Source of the DNA: Cryptomeria japonica
Lineage: Eukaryota > Streptophyta > Pinopsida > Cupressales > Cupressaceae
Direction of reading: 5' to 3'
Assembly (NCBI RefSeq): GCF_030272615.1
Contig: NC_081406.1
Location: 470,074,400 to 470,138,399 of the forward strand
DNA: 64,000 nucleotides
A program made the position numbers and the translations under genes. Of the stretch, positions 1 to 11,096 are shown one piece after another (positions within the stretch are counted from its first letter, which is position 1; each line of letters begins with the position of its first letter). Under the pieces are notes generated by a model. That model did no database searches, had not been told where the DNA came from, and saw only the letters and a list, made by a program, of their open reading frames with translations.

Positions 1-82
1 ATCAAAGAGAAAATCAATGTAAACAAATTCATGAATATCTATCACAAACTATCATACAAGATGAATTAGGGAGGGGTAATAC

Positions 83-98
83 ATCCTCCCCCCCTTGG
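83..98 (-). other. possible polypurine tract and LTR start of a minus-strand element
   Basis: Read on the minus strand this is a run of A and G (ccaagggggggagga) followed by TGTATTACCCC. That is the layout of a polypurine tract next to a 3' LTR start. If so, the LTR lies left of position 83 and mostly outside the window. No partner LTR, target repeat or coding relic was found, so this is only a candidate. Confidence 0.25.
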
Positions 99-540
99 GA
101 TCAACTTACTCTTGGAAGTCACATGGATAGGATGAAAACATGTATACATTATTCCTGAAACTTCATTCAAATGATAACCAATTACCCCTTTTCTTTAAAA
201 CAATTACAAACATTCATATCTAATATTCTCATTGAATGATTCATCAAATAAAACATCTTAGTCCAAACATTTTCCTAACTCTAAGTAAGATAATAACAAC
301 AAAAGTGTTCCCTCATATTCTTCAATTACTCCTAACTAATGTACAACATAAGATATAAGACATAATACTTATCTTTTCACTATTTATATTAAACATACTA
401 ATTTATTCAAAGACCATAAAGAAACCATCATTTATCAACATTTTTGTAGATTAACATTTAAATTTCCATCACTTAGTTAGTATCCATAAACACAATCATA
501 GTAACCCACACTCTTCAAGCATAACAATGATTCTTTAACA

Positions 541-565
541 TATATATATATATATATATATATAC
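541..565. repeat. (TA)n microsatellite
   Basis: About twelve perfect TA units lie in AT-rich non-coding DNA. Confidence 0.95.
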
Positions 566-2659
566 AAATAAGAAAGCATATATTCATTTTACACCATATT
601 TTACACATACACACTTCTACCTAATATTTCCTATAGTCTAGAGAACTTAGAAATTCATTTCAGCTAGAAAAATATATTCCATTTTCTCAACCATCACCGA
701 TATTACCTAATTTCCTACCATGCCTAGTGCACTTCTCCGTGGTGTCCTCCCCTACACTCACTACCAAAGGTTCGAAATGAACATGATAGAAATAACACTT
801 ATCACATAACTAGGGCCCATAATACAAAACATTTGAAATGACCACAACAAACATCAAAGGATAAAACCCAAATGGAAAGATTACCAATTTTCAACATTAA
901 ATCATGAAAAATGGTTGGCAAAATCAACAATAAATAAAATGTGACTAGTGTCACAAAATAAATAGAAAGAAGAAGTTAGTGGCTAGTCCTAGCATAAAGA
1001 AATCCAAAAATCAGATTAGCCCCAACAACACTAGATACAAATCAAAAATAGCTCAAGATAATTTAACCAACACATCCAAATCCACATCATGCAGTGACAA
1101 ATATCAGCCACACCAGAGAGAGTAATCACTACATGACACCCAAGGACACAATGTCCTGAATGCATTAGAGAATGTACGCCAGACACATTAGACATAAATT
1201 CATTCATACATCTATATACCTTTCACAAACAAATTTTATGCAACCCTAAGAACATTCAAAATTCCTACTTATTTGCAGCCATTTGCCATCTTTAAAACAA
1301 TGCAATCTTTTACAAAAATATATGCAATTATCCTTTATGAATAAAATATGCAAGGAAGAGGTAAACTATATCATACTCACACAAGGAATACACTCATTGC
1401 ATGGATATCATTTATTTAAGATGTCCTATCTACAAGGTAATTACATTTACCACGTTATGATTGAAATAGAATTAGATATCAGAATCTTAATTGTTCACTT
1501 GATGATATACCACAAGACACCATTAACCAGTCACTTTGTCCATTTAACCATGGGACTAGATACCATAGTCTTACTTGCAACAATTTTATTTATAAGGTCA
1601 CACTAATTAAAATATATACATATATTCTAATCAAACTCATCTCCTATCAGCCCTTAAATATGATTATTCACAACCTTAATATTTTAGCAACTATGAAAAT
1701 TGACTGCTATTAGCATGTTATAATATTATTCAATTCATAATTAACCATTCTACTATAACTCATTAAACAATCACTTTAAAATAACATCATTTTTTTAACC
1801 TATTCGTTTGATCAAACAAAACATTTTATCAAACCACACAAATCTTTTATGAAACTAAGGACTTTTATCTTTCCAAATCAATTAAAGACACAAAGGAATG
1901 ATTTCAAATTTCCTATACATACAATGTACCATCTTTCCCATATAATATAACACGATCTACTAACCTAATATTTCATAAGATTTCCTATGTTATTCATGAA
2001 ATATATATTCTACCCAACTTATTCTTCTTCATAGATGCAATACATGAATTTTGATCTTCAATGCAAATTTATTCTAACCATATTCATTATACAATGTGTT
2101 ACCTACAACTTTTTATAAAACATGCAAGTCCAACTTTTTATAGGATCCCCTAACATTACATTTTCCACTAGAAATCTTAAATCCTTATTGAAAGATATGA
2201 TCTATACAAATAATCTTTTCTTACATGCAGGATCACATAAATACAAACACTCAATATTTCCAATTGGTACTAATACATCATCAGTTACTATCAAGATAGG
2301 AGAGGAAGGAAAGTTATCATTAAACTACTATTTATATAGAGATGCATCTCATGCAAGCACTTCACACACTATTCATGATCAATAATTAGTCACATTTATA
2401 TGCAAAATATAGACACTTCATTTTACTATTCATAAGAAAAGAAATATTTACTCCTACGTAATAAACTAATCCTTTAGACATAGCATCGGTTAAGAGAGTG
2501 CATACAACTTCCCTCCTATTCGGTAACTTGCTCCTTTATATACCGAAAACAATCTTTAACATTCAAGTAAGCACTAGAAATTATAAGTCAAATCAAAGCC
2601 ACATATAATCCTTTAAACATTGTTTGTATCAAGAAGATATACACAAGAAACAAACACAC

Positions 2660-2897
2660 ACATGTTGCACACAATTGTGATTTTCAGAGGGAATGTGAGA
2701 GAGAAAGCACAAGGCAAAGAATATCCAAAATCTCCAAGGTCCTAATGATCTTTCCAAACATAAATTTCGAAGAACAAACATAAGACAAGAGAACAATATA
2801 TCTCAACACACACAAAAATAAGGGCTACAACCTTAACCAAAGATCCAAGTGTTTGCAACACTTGCTTTGGTATCCAATGCTCTTCAGGAGTAGTTAC
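2660..2897 (-). mobile_element. far part of the copia D 3' LTR, left of the gypsy A insertion (end uncertain)
   Basis: Gypsy A is flanked by near-identical 5-base repeats, so the sequence left of 2897 was once joined to the sequence right of 39885. The right side is the 3' LTR of a minus-strand copia relic, so this side should carry its remaining R/U5 part. The outer limit is a guess: plus-strand tgttgcacaca near 2663 would make a TG...CA type end. No target repeat was identified. Confidence 0.35.
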
Positions 2898-4103
2898 TGT
2901 AGACACCTAAAAATGTCTCATTGATCATGTACTAATTATTCCTCTAATTGATTAAATAATTCTTTAATTTTTTAATTAAGTTTTAATTAATCTTATTCTT
3001 CTAATTTCATATTTCCTCATCATCTTACTAACTATTCTATTTCCTATTCTATCATCATTTAATCATTTTCTAAATATTAATTAAATATTTGTTATTTAAT
3101 TAATTCTGATTAATTCCCCAATTTAAATAATCTTTATTAAAAATAATTCTATTCTCAATTTCTATCTCTAATCATCTAACCATTAACCCTTTTCTAAATA
3201 TTAATTAAATATTAATTATTTAATTAATTATGATTTAATCCTTTAAATTAAATAATCTTTATTATTTAATTAAAGTCCATTTCTAAAACAATTAAATAGT
3301 TTCTTTAAATTATTTAATTAGCTAATTAATTCTTCCATTTCCAAATCCCCAAATTCTAATTTTATCTAATTTCATTTAATCATATTCTTCTAATTTCTTC
3401 CAAATTCAAATACATGTGCATGATTTCAAAAACCAAATTGAAAATCAAAGTCAAGTTCTAAATATATTCAAATGCTAAATTGAATTAAAATACATTCAAT
3501 TATTTGAATTAAATTTCATGCAAAGATTAAATTGAAAATCTAAGTTAAAATGCAAGCACATGCTAAATTAATTAATTAAATCATTTATCTCTCCACTCTC
3601 TATTTTCATCTTCTAGTTAGCTTGGTCATCTTCTTTATTTCTTCCAATCATTCCTTTTCTTCTTTTAGTTACATTTTTCTCAATAAGTTGACTCAATTAA
3701 TCTACTCAATCTATTATGTTTCACCTCCAAGTCAATAGTTCAACTATCAATCCAAATGTGAGCTCACGTGAGTTCCACCTCTTGATCATTTTGTTCCACC
3801 TTTCAATCAATCTCATCCAAAAATCTATAAATTGAGCATTCAATCCTCACAATTCTTCTAGATCATGAAATTCGAATCTTTGTGTCAATTGTAGGTTTCC
3901 AGTGCAATATCTGAGAGCCATGATACCACAGAGAGAAGAAGAACAATGGAAGCCATGATGCACAATAGGGAGTTTCATATTGTTTAATTTAATTCCATTT
4001 TGCATCTATTTCATTGGTTTTATGTTTGAATTTCTTAGATAGTTAAGGAATTCATGATTGTCCTTATTTTCTATTTAGCAATGATGTATTTAAGCATAGC
4101 ACA
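2898..4103 (+). repeat. gypsy A 5' LTR (1206 bp)
   Basis: It starts with TG, ends with CA and is very AT-rich, with many TTAATTAA-like blocks. It matches 27006-27860 plus 39527-39884 along its whole length, with scattered substitutions and small indels such as loss of a TATTAATTAAA block in the 3' copy. The level of difference shows that insertion was not recent. Confidence 0.92.
3826..3832 (+). promoter_or_regulatory. TATA box in gypsy A 5' LTR
   Basis: TATAAAT lies in the context aaatctataaattgagc, about 280 bp before the LTR end. The same site is kept in the 3' LTR at 39607-39613. This is a plausible start region for the genomic RNA. Confidence 0.5.
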
Positions 4104-4106
4104 TTT

Positions 4107-4120
4107 TGGTGAACCCGACA
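4107..4120 (+). other. gypsy A primer-binding site
   Basis: TGGTGAACCCGACA begins three bases after the LTR end and starts with the TGG expected for pairing with a tRNA CCA end. The same sequence with one change occurs at the same distance in gypsy B (50935-50948). It is not the initiator-methionine type; I could not name the tRNA. Confidence 0.6.
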
Positions 4121-4228
4121 TGAACAACAACTAATTAACCTTCTTTGTTTTCTATGTTGTTTTTGCAAATCGTACGGATTTTTTCCTTTTTTGTAGGTTT
4201 TGCATAGATTTCAAGACAAACCTTTTCA

Positions 4229-4395
4229 TCACGCATTCACGGTTATATCATCGCGCAATCTCATATACAAATCTACACAATCAACTGGACAGGGTTACAC
4301 ATTCGTGCGGAACCCATCACACAATTGCCCTTACAGGATCACAAAATCGCCCTTATAGGATCACGTGATCGCTCTGATACTGTCACACATTCATT
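4229..4395 (+). repeat. degenerate ~20 bp repeat array in the leader, first block (TYACRCAWTC)
   Basis: At least seven units of a motif like tcacgcattc, tcgcgcaatc, ttacacattcg, tcacacaattgc, tcacaaaatcgc, tcacgtgatcgc and tcacacattc are spaced about 22 bp apart. Several are followed by a second shared part (ctgatac, ccttacagg, ccttatagg). A second block is at 4815-4958, and an inverted relative is inside the antisense gene intron at 26189-26470. Confidence 0.7.
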
Positions 4396-4523
4396 TTAAA
4401 TATTTCTGTTCTAATAATTTTAATTTTATTCCTTTTCTATTCTCTAATCTATTTAATTCTGCATGAAATTGAGTAAATTTGAAAACAAATTATTTTTATT
4501 GCATGTTTTTGTTTTAATGGTTT

Positions 4524-4760
4524 ATGGCACGTAAGGTACAATTCAAGATTTCAGGTGCCAGAAGAACAAAGGAACAAAGAAGACAGGCAAAATGCTATCA
4601 AAGGGTTCTCAAAGCAGAAAAGCAGATGCAAGATTGGGAAGATCAACCAACCTTGGATAGATACAACAACTTAGTTCTCTCATATCAAGTTAAATATGAT
4701 TTAATTAACATTGAATGGATGATGAGAGACCTAGCTAGGGCCTCACAATTGGTTTTGTAG
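4524..4760 (+). CDS. small leader ORF, 78 residues, basic N-terminus
   Basis: This open frame lies between the two blocks of leader repeats, starts with ATG and stops with TAG. The product is rich in Arg, Lys and Gln at its start (MARKVQFKISGARRTKEQRR) and helical-looking afterwards, without a recognised domain. Its position between primer-binding site and gag resembles the extra ORF1 that Ogre-type elements carry before gag, but it is far shorter than that ORF. It may be a remnant of one or chance. It is open throughout, whereas the gag-pol frames of the element carry many stops. Confidence 0.35.
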   Translation: MARKVQFKISGARRTKEQRRQAKCYQRVLKAEKQMQDWEDQPTLDRYNNLVLSYQVKYDLINIEWMMRDLARASQLVL

Positions 4761-4814
4761 GTTTCTGATCAGGTTTAGTTTCAATTTTTATTTTTTTGTG
4801 TTATCTGCCTGTGT

Positions 4815-4958
4815 GTCATGTAATCGTCCAGTTATCATTATGCAATCGACCTGTTAGAGTCACACAATCGCTCTGTCACAATCACACATTCGATCTGACA
4901 GAATCACACAATCATTTATCCAGAGTCACGCAATCAGGTAGGTATAATCACACATTCG
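4815..4958 (+). repeat. degenerate ~20 bp repeat array in the leader, second block
   Basis: About seven units include tcatgtaatcg, ttatgcaatcg, tcacacaatcgc, tcacacattcg, tcacacaatc, tcacgcaatc and tcacacattcgc, spaced about 20-23 bp apart. Some carry the trailing part ctctgtcac or atctgacag. They belong to the same family as the block at 4229-4395. Confidence 0.7.
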
Positions 4959-5075
4959 CTTTTGTCAATTTTTGATTCTCTATTTTCTGTTGATTTGATT
5001 TTACTATTAATCATCTATTTGCAGCCTATGGTGAATTTATAGAAAGGATCGGATTAGTATTAGATCAATTGCACT

Positions 5076-5335
5076 CATAATCTCACACTTCATCTTTTCA
5101 TGCTTAAAACAAACAATGGTTAAAATAGACATGCATGCATAATCTCACACTTCATCTTTTGGTGTTTAAAATTAACATTGGTTAAAATTGACATACCTGT
5201 ATAACACTTCTATTTGGGATTAAAATCAACAATGGTTAAAATTGACATGCATGCCTTCACATTTCAATTTGGTGTTTAAAATGGACATGCACATGCGTAT
5301 TCAACACCTCAATTTGGGCTTTAAAATGAATGTGA
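5076..5335 (+). repeat. tandem repeat, roughly 54-62 bp unit, about four copies
   Basis: Each unit contains a cacacttcatctttt-like part, then tttaaaat, then aatggttaaaattgacatg. The first two copies are closest to each other; later copies are shorter and more diverged. They lie in the non-coding leader of gypsy A. Confidence 0.65.
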
Positions 5336-5339
5336 AATA

Positions 5340-6290
5340 GACTGCATTAGATTAAATCACATTTGATTTTCATAAGGGAAATAATTTTTATCGTGTTTGG
5401 GGTGGACCTACTGTTGCATTAACTAACTTTCCACCTGCCTTCGGGGTCTTGGGAGAAAGGAAGGAGGTGATAACAACACCCAATTTTATTTTATTCCACG
5501 TAGTGAGGGGTATCTTTGACTGGGGATTTCATCACCCCACAAAGGTATTTTGAATTCGGATGCGTTGGGGATATCATCTCTCCCAGCGTACTCTCCAGCG
5601 GGTTTTTTGAGCTGCTATATAAATATACTGGTCAGGCGGCTAGAGTTTTGAGTGAATTCGACGTATGTGGGGGCCTTCCCTGCACTGATAAGCTTAACTA
5701 AAGTCTCAAGTGGCTTGCTCTAAGAATCCATCGTTGGATCGGGACCCCTCAAAACTTTACAATAAGAACCAACTTAGTAGCCCAAAACACTACATTCAAT
5801 GATTCTGAGAGTGCGGATCGTACCCCATAGATACCCTTTATGTACCTTACACTATGATATAGAAATCCCTTGGTTATAAGATCTTCGGATCTTTGGGGTA
5901 AGAGAGACTAGCATGCCCGAGAAGTGTGTACCATGGAGTGTAGCCAGTGCTGCCAAACTCTCTATCTGTTCGTTTTGTTTTGGTATTTTGTAAGGGCCTC
6001 ATTTGAATGGTTTCCAATTTCCAACCTAAGCTTGTCTTCTATGTCTTTATATGTATCGTTGTATCAGACCAGTATTAAGTCAGTTCTTTGGGCTATTTCA
6101 GGCCCTATCCTGCGTATCTCTAAATTCTCTAAGATTGTTTGAAAAACTAGTTCAGTTAGCTATATCTACCTCCAAATAATTGTTCTCAGACTTGGAAAAC
6201 CACAAAACTTGTCCTACACATAGAATTAATGAAAATGAAGTCCATTTTGAAACATCAGACAGTCCAGCAAAAGAAGTTTTACATACTTGT
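5340..6290 (+). other. gypsy A leader, less AT-rich, no recognised ORF
   Basis: This part has a more balanced base composition than its surroundings and only short open frames without family motifs (5516-5701, 5924-6142). It is probably untranslated leader of gypsy A. I see no splice or structure signal that I would defend. Confidence 0.4.
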
Positions 6291-6294
6291 GACC

Positions 6295-6520
6295 ATATGA
6301 AGTCCTTGCATAGTCCTCATTTACGTCTTTATTATCATCCTTAGTCTTTACATAGTCCTCATTTACGTTCTTACTATCATCCTTAGTCCTTGCATAGTCC
6401 TCATTTATGTCTTTATTATCATCCTTAGTCTTTGCATAGTCCTCATTTACATCCTTATTATCATCCTTAGTCCTTGCATAATCTCTATTTTACATCCTCA
6501 TTATCATCCTCATATACATC
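6295..6520 (+). repeat. 42 bp tandem repeat, about five copies
   Basis: The block catagtcctcatttac recurs with starts at 6309, 6351, 6393, 6435 and a variant at 6477, an exact 42 bp period. Each unit also holds attatcatccttagtc. The array ends about 80 bp before the first gag-side ATG at 6601. The period is a multiple of three, but one frame has a TAG in each unit, so coding is unlikely. Confidence 0.9.
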
Positions 6521-6600
6521 TTCATCTAGACTTCATATATGTCTTCTTTAGTCCGTCATCATTTGCATAATCATCCTACAAAGTCATAGCATGCATCTTA

Positions 6601-6879
6601 ATGGGTCTCCCAGGTGATGGTTTTCTCCCCTTCGAGCAACCTAATCTAGTGCCAAATGGTTGTCAGCGAGAAATTATTGATGGTCTATCTAACTTAGCTT
6701 GGGACTCAAGGAGAAACGCACCCCACTATATAGGAGTCAAGTACAAGATAAATATCGATTATAAAATTGCCCATAGGATTAATAGAGAAATCGTTGTAGA
6801 ATGTCTAAGAGAAGACATGGAAAAACTTGCATTACAGAAATCCCGAAATACTCAACAAGTCTCGCGTCAAAATCCTTAA
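6601..6879 (+). CDS. short ORF upstream of gag in gypsy A (92 residues)
   Basis: The ORF starts with ATG at 6601 just after the 42 bp repeats. The product starts MGLPGDGFLPFEQPNLVPNG and later has paired charged residues (EIVVECLREDMEKL) that look helical. It ends in TAA about 135 bp before the gag frame opens at 7014, in a different frame. No domain is recognised. It may be the N-terminal part of gag separated by decay, or an independent leader ORF. Confidence 0.4.
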   Translation: MGLPGDGFLPFEQPNLVPNGCQREIIDGLSNLAWDSRRNAPHYIGVKYKINIDYKIAHRINREIVVECLREDMEKLALQKSRNTQQVSRQNP

Positions 6880-7013
6880 TAGAGAGTCTAGTCTAGTTTT
6901 CCATACCTCATACCTATGTCTAGAGTCTAGCATTAGTCGTCGTCTTGCATAAAACCACCCTCATATAGTAGTCTTAAATGCCCATCACAAGGTAACAAAA
7001 GGCAAAAGGTATA

Positions 7014-9530
7014 ATGGACCCAAACAACAACCAGTCTATAAATCCAACTTGGAATATGGACATATCAACTAGTCAACAATCAGGTTCTTAGGAAATGTCT
7101 ACCCTAAATGAATTACAACAACATTTAACAAAAGAATAAATTGAGTCAGCTCAACAAGATCCACATGTCCTTATGATCTTAGATGCACTTATACATAGTG
7201 ATAGGGACAAATATCTCTCGTTGTTATTACAAAATGGAGCGAAACTACCTGAAGATTTTGATGTCACAAAAATATTACCACTAGGAAAAACTTTAGGTCA
7301 AGATAATAGTCAAACACTGCCTATAACACAAATGCAAGCAACGACCTCCAGTTTTCCTCAGAATGCACCTATGCAAACAAATTTCAGTACAAATGCAAAC
7401 TTTCAAACAAGTGCATCATCTTCAGCAATAAATGTTAGTGTACCAACACAAAGCATACCGATAATATCAAGTGTCTCAGCACCTGTTAAAACACATATTC
7501 CTCAGGAAACAAGTGCAACCCAACCTCCGGTTTGATATTCTATAGGATCAACATATAGTCACCAAAATGCAAATCTAGGTCTTACCAATACAACAAGTAC
7601 AACTCAGCCAAATATGGGTTCGCATATCACTTATTTTATGGTACCTAGTGGAACGTACAACACACAAAATTATAATCATGGTACCTTCCAACAACCCCCT
7701 ATTTATGCAACCATGAATCCTTTTGTGGGACATACACAGACACAAGGTGTACCTTTGACCCAAACAAATATTCAGACACAACAATTATAGAATTTGCAAC
7801 AAGAAGTGTCAACCATGCAGGCCAGTAACGATAAAAAGAGCTACACAATGCAAGACTTACGTCCTTATCCTTTTGATCACACATTATACATGTCGCCATT
7901 CCCACCATATTTTAAAACACCAAAATTTGATAGATATCGAGGGAAGGGTGATCCTAGAGACCACATCAGAGAGTCTTTTACGACATGTATAGAGGTTGCA
8001 ACAAAAGACACTTACTTAATGAGACTATTTCCTAAAATTTTGGGGGGCCCAGCCTTAGAGTGGTTTTCACATTTACCACCAACCATCACATCATGGGGAG
8101 AATTAGCTAAACATTTTATTGCAAATTTCTCGCATAACATTGAAACCCCAGTTATGTTGATGGACTTGTGTTCCATGAAACAATACAAGAATGAAACATT
8201 TGCATCCTTCATACAACGATGGAGGGCTCTCTATAGGAGGTGTAAGACAATTATCCCAGAAATAGAGCAAGTGGATATGTTAAAAAAAAACTTGATTCCC
8301 AAGATTAAATATCCGATACAAATGCAATGTTTAACCACGTTCAAACAAATCATATAAAAATCTCTAAAATGTGAGAAGGGACTAGTGGAACAAGGTCTTA
8401 TTAAGTATGGCAACACCAACAACAATGAGAAATCCAAGTTTTGGTCCAAAAACAAAAATGTGACCAATGATTGTGTTGTAGACGCCAGAACAGTAAATAG
8501 AACTCAACCGGTTTTATCTTTAGGAACAAGTCATTCATCAAATTTATGTACGAAGAATAACCCCACTTCAACAAATGTAAACGCTACACAAAACATGAAC
8601 ACAAGATACCCCAGGGTAAATTCTCCAAGAAGGAATTACACACCTCTAGGAGAACCTATCGATTCAGCACTCAAAAAGTTAATATAGACAAAAATTATCA
8701 CTTTGCCGGAAATAAGAGTATATGAACTAGGTCCTTTCAAACCCACATGGTGGAATGATAATGATTTCTATGAATATCATCGAACTAAAGGTCACAAAAC
8801 AATGAGTTGTTACAAATTGAAAAAATTGGTCCAAGATATGATAGACCAAGGCGACATCACAATCGATACCGATAAAACCTCAACAAACACAAATCATACA
8901 TTCTTTAAGGATCCATTTGTTAAGCATGACAAAGGGAAAGCTACCACATCAGGTACTCAAGACAATACAGCTAACTATGCAAAGGTCTCATACGACTACA
9001 CTATTCATGCCATTAGCTCAGGAGATATAGTAAACAATTTTTCACAAGAAACACGTGATCAAGATGAGCAATATCTAGATACTCACACAGATGATAACCA
9101 AATTTGCATGTTATTAGAGGCACCAAAATATGATGATGATAGAAATATTTGTCTTCGAGACTGGGGGCATGATGAACCATCTCATTCAGGATGGTTTGAA
9201 GATGAACTCATAGAACAAATCATGGATGTCAAACATACACATGAAGACTATGAAGAGGGATTTAACATAAACCTTGATAACACAACATATGATACCGCAA
9301 ATACATGTAAGTCATATGATACAGTGGCTCCGATCACCATAACTCCCAGAGATAGAGACTATGTAGAAGTTACTCGTAGATCAAAGGTAACTTTACAAGG
9401 AATGCCACCAAATCATCCACCAATAGTAGGGACCTACAATGTTGTTAAGCAACTTAAGAAAAATCTGAAACAAATATCATTATTTGAACTCTTGCGTATT
9501 TCACCCACTCACAGAACAAGACATTCCTAG
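7014..9530 (+). pseudogene. gag: gypsy A gag (capsid/nucleocapsid), several stops
   Basis: One frame runs from ATG 7014 to 9530 with in-frame stops (for example after 7535, 7787, 8357 and 8687). A Gln/Thr/Ser-rich N-terminal third precedes the retrotransposon gag core at about 7860-8340, shown by PKFDRYRGKGDPRDHI, the GGPALEWFSHLP block and the ETFASFIQRWRALYRR block. A Tat-type zinc-finger remnant is near 8764-8830 (YEYHRTKGHKTMSC), with the first cysteine replaced. Gag would form the particle that packages the RNA. The frame overlaps the protease frame by 47 bp (9484-9530). Confidence 0.85.
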
Positions 9531-11080
9531 TGATAGACTGCTCCATAATGACCCACTACATCTAGAAGCTTACATACATAAGAGAAGAATTAGAAGAGTA
9601 CTCATAGATAGAGGAGCCGGTCTCAAAATTTGTACTTTAAAAATGGTTAAGGTGCTAGGATATTGTGAATTTCACATTGACTCATCCAAGAGGATAAATA
9701 TCAAGGCATACGATGATGAAGAACATCCCTCAAAAGGCATTGTAACATTACCCATACAAGTGGGACCTATAACAACAGAGGCAACTTTTCAAGTCTTGGA
9801 CAAAGAACTGGGATATAACATGTTATTGGGCCACCCATGGATCCACACCATGCAAGCAGTACCATCCATATTTCATCAGTGTGTCAAATTCCCATATAAT
9901 GGTATTGAAATCACCATAAAGGGTGATCCAAATCCCTTCCAACATTGCAATTACTTGAAAGAAAGTGTGGATAATCAGGTACCTATTAATCAAGAAACAC
10001 CTCTCACTACACAATTGGAGGCATTAACAATCACATAAACAAAAAAGAATATGCATACAACGTCCTCCTTACAAATACAAGATATGGGTTATGGAGAGTA
10101 TTCTATGGCAAATAATTCAAGTGGGAAACAATTGTCTCTATCTCCTAAGTCTTTTGGGAAACCTCAAAATACAGTACAAAAACAAGTCAAAGGAAAAGAA
10201 ATTGTCAAATACACAGACTCATGCTCTTTCATTAGATGGGGTGAGTTACAAGAAGAATCCCTGAATGAAGATGTCAACCACTAGATATATAGAGAAGAGG
10301 ATCATATGACAATACCCAGAATACCCATAGATCAATATGGCAATGGATTCAAAATGCTCCAAAGACATGGATATGATGGTACCACAAACCTGGGGTTACA
10401 GAAACAAGGAAGACTAGAACCTATTGTTCCTAATGACAATCTAGGGAATCAAGGATTGGGGTATAAGAATGTACCACATATCATAGAAGCAAGACAATGT
10501 ACCCTTGATATACTAAATAGACCAATGAAACTGTCAGACTACATACCACAAAGGGATTTGTCCATGTAGGTGCTTCCCTCTTCATCTCAAACAAGTAATC
10601 AAGTACCCACATTGCCTAGCACAAAATCAAATGGGGAAGACATGAGACAACTCCTGCAAGAGCCTAGAACCGAGTCACAAAATGATGCAGTTGTTGACAC
10701 AATAGTACAAGCTAATGTTACAACAAATGCAGGTTTACCACCAGAAGATGAATCGAATCCATGTTTATTATCAATACTTCTTCCACGTGAAATGACTCAA
10801 GCTCAACCTAACGAATCAAATGAAGAGAGATTGCAAAGGCTTATACCAAGATTAAGAAGGGTAACTACTGTCCAAAGAAGACCAGTCAATCTACAACAGA
10901 ATCAATGATAGGAACAAGAAGAGATAAGTGATGATAGCTTAGATGATGAAACATACATTGAAAGTGAGACAGACTCTCATGATTATGAGCTCTTATCACT
11001 CCATGATTCTAGCCCACGAACAAGTGTCATACTAAGGTATCAAATGAAGCCTACACAAGATGAAAATACATCAAGTCTTC
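9484..11080 (+). pseudogene. pro: gypsy A aspartic protease and G-patch-like linker
   Basis: This frame is shifted by one base relative to gag. The protease core is near 9540-9960: VLIDRGAGLKICTL is the catalytic loop, where relatives have a small residue in place of Arg, followed by the flap region and the GYNMLLGHPWIH block. Downstream, near 10320-10480, a stretch with HGYDGTTNLGLQKQGRLEPI resembles the G-patch found between protease and RT in Tat/Ogre elements. An acidic linker (ISDDSLDDETYIESETDS) follows. Single stops interrupt the frame near 10036, 10282, 10567 and 10906. The frame changes again near 11080 before RT. Confidence 0.75.
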
Positions 11081-11096
11081 AAATAATCAAGTCTTC

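Larger units (their letters stand above)
1..2640. other. AT-rich non-coding DNA without a recognised gene
   Basis: The stretch is AT-rich. Its short open frames (for example 1283-1606 and 2122-2385) show no family motif, and I recognise no transposon protein. A minus-strand TATA-like motif (TATATAAAG) lies near 2535-2543, but no reading frame follows it. It is probably old, decayed repeat DNA. Confidence 0.5.

Noticed and set aside
1283-1606. 107-codon plus-strand ORF in the left flank
   Set aside because: No motif, biased by AT-rich composition, no neighbouring signals.
6295-6520. 42 bp repeats considered as a CRISPR-like array
   Set aside because: Units are contiguous without unique spacers, in a plant retrotransposon leader.
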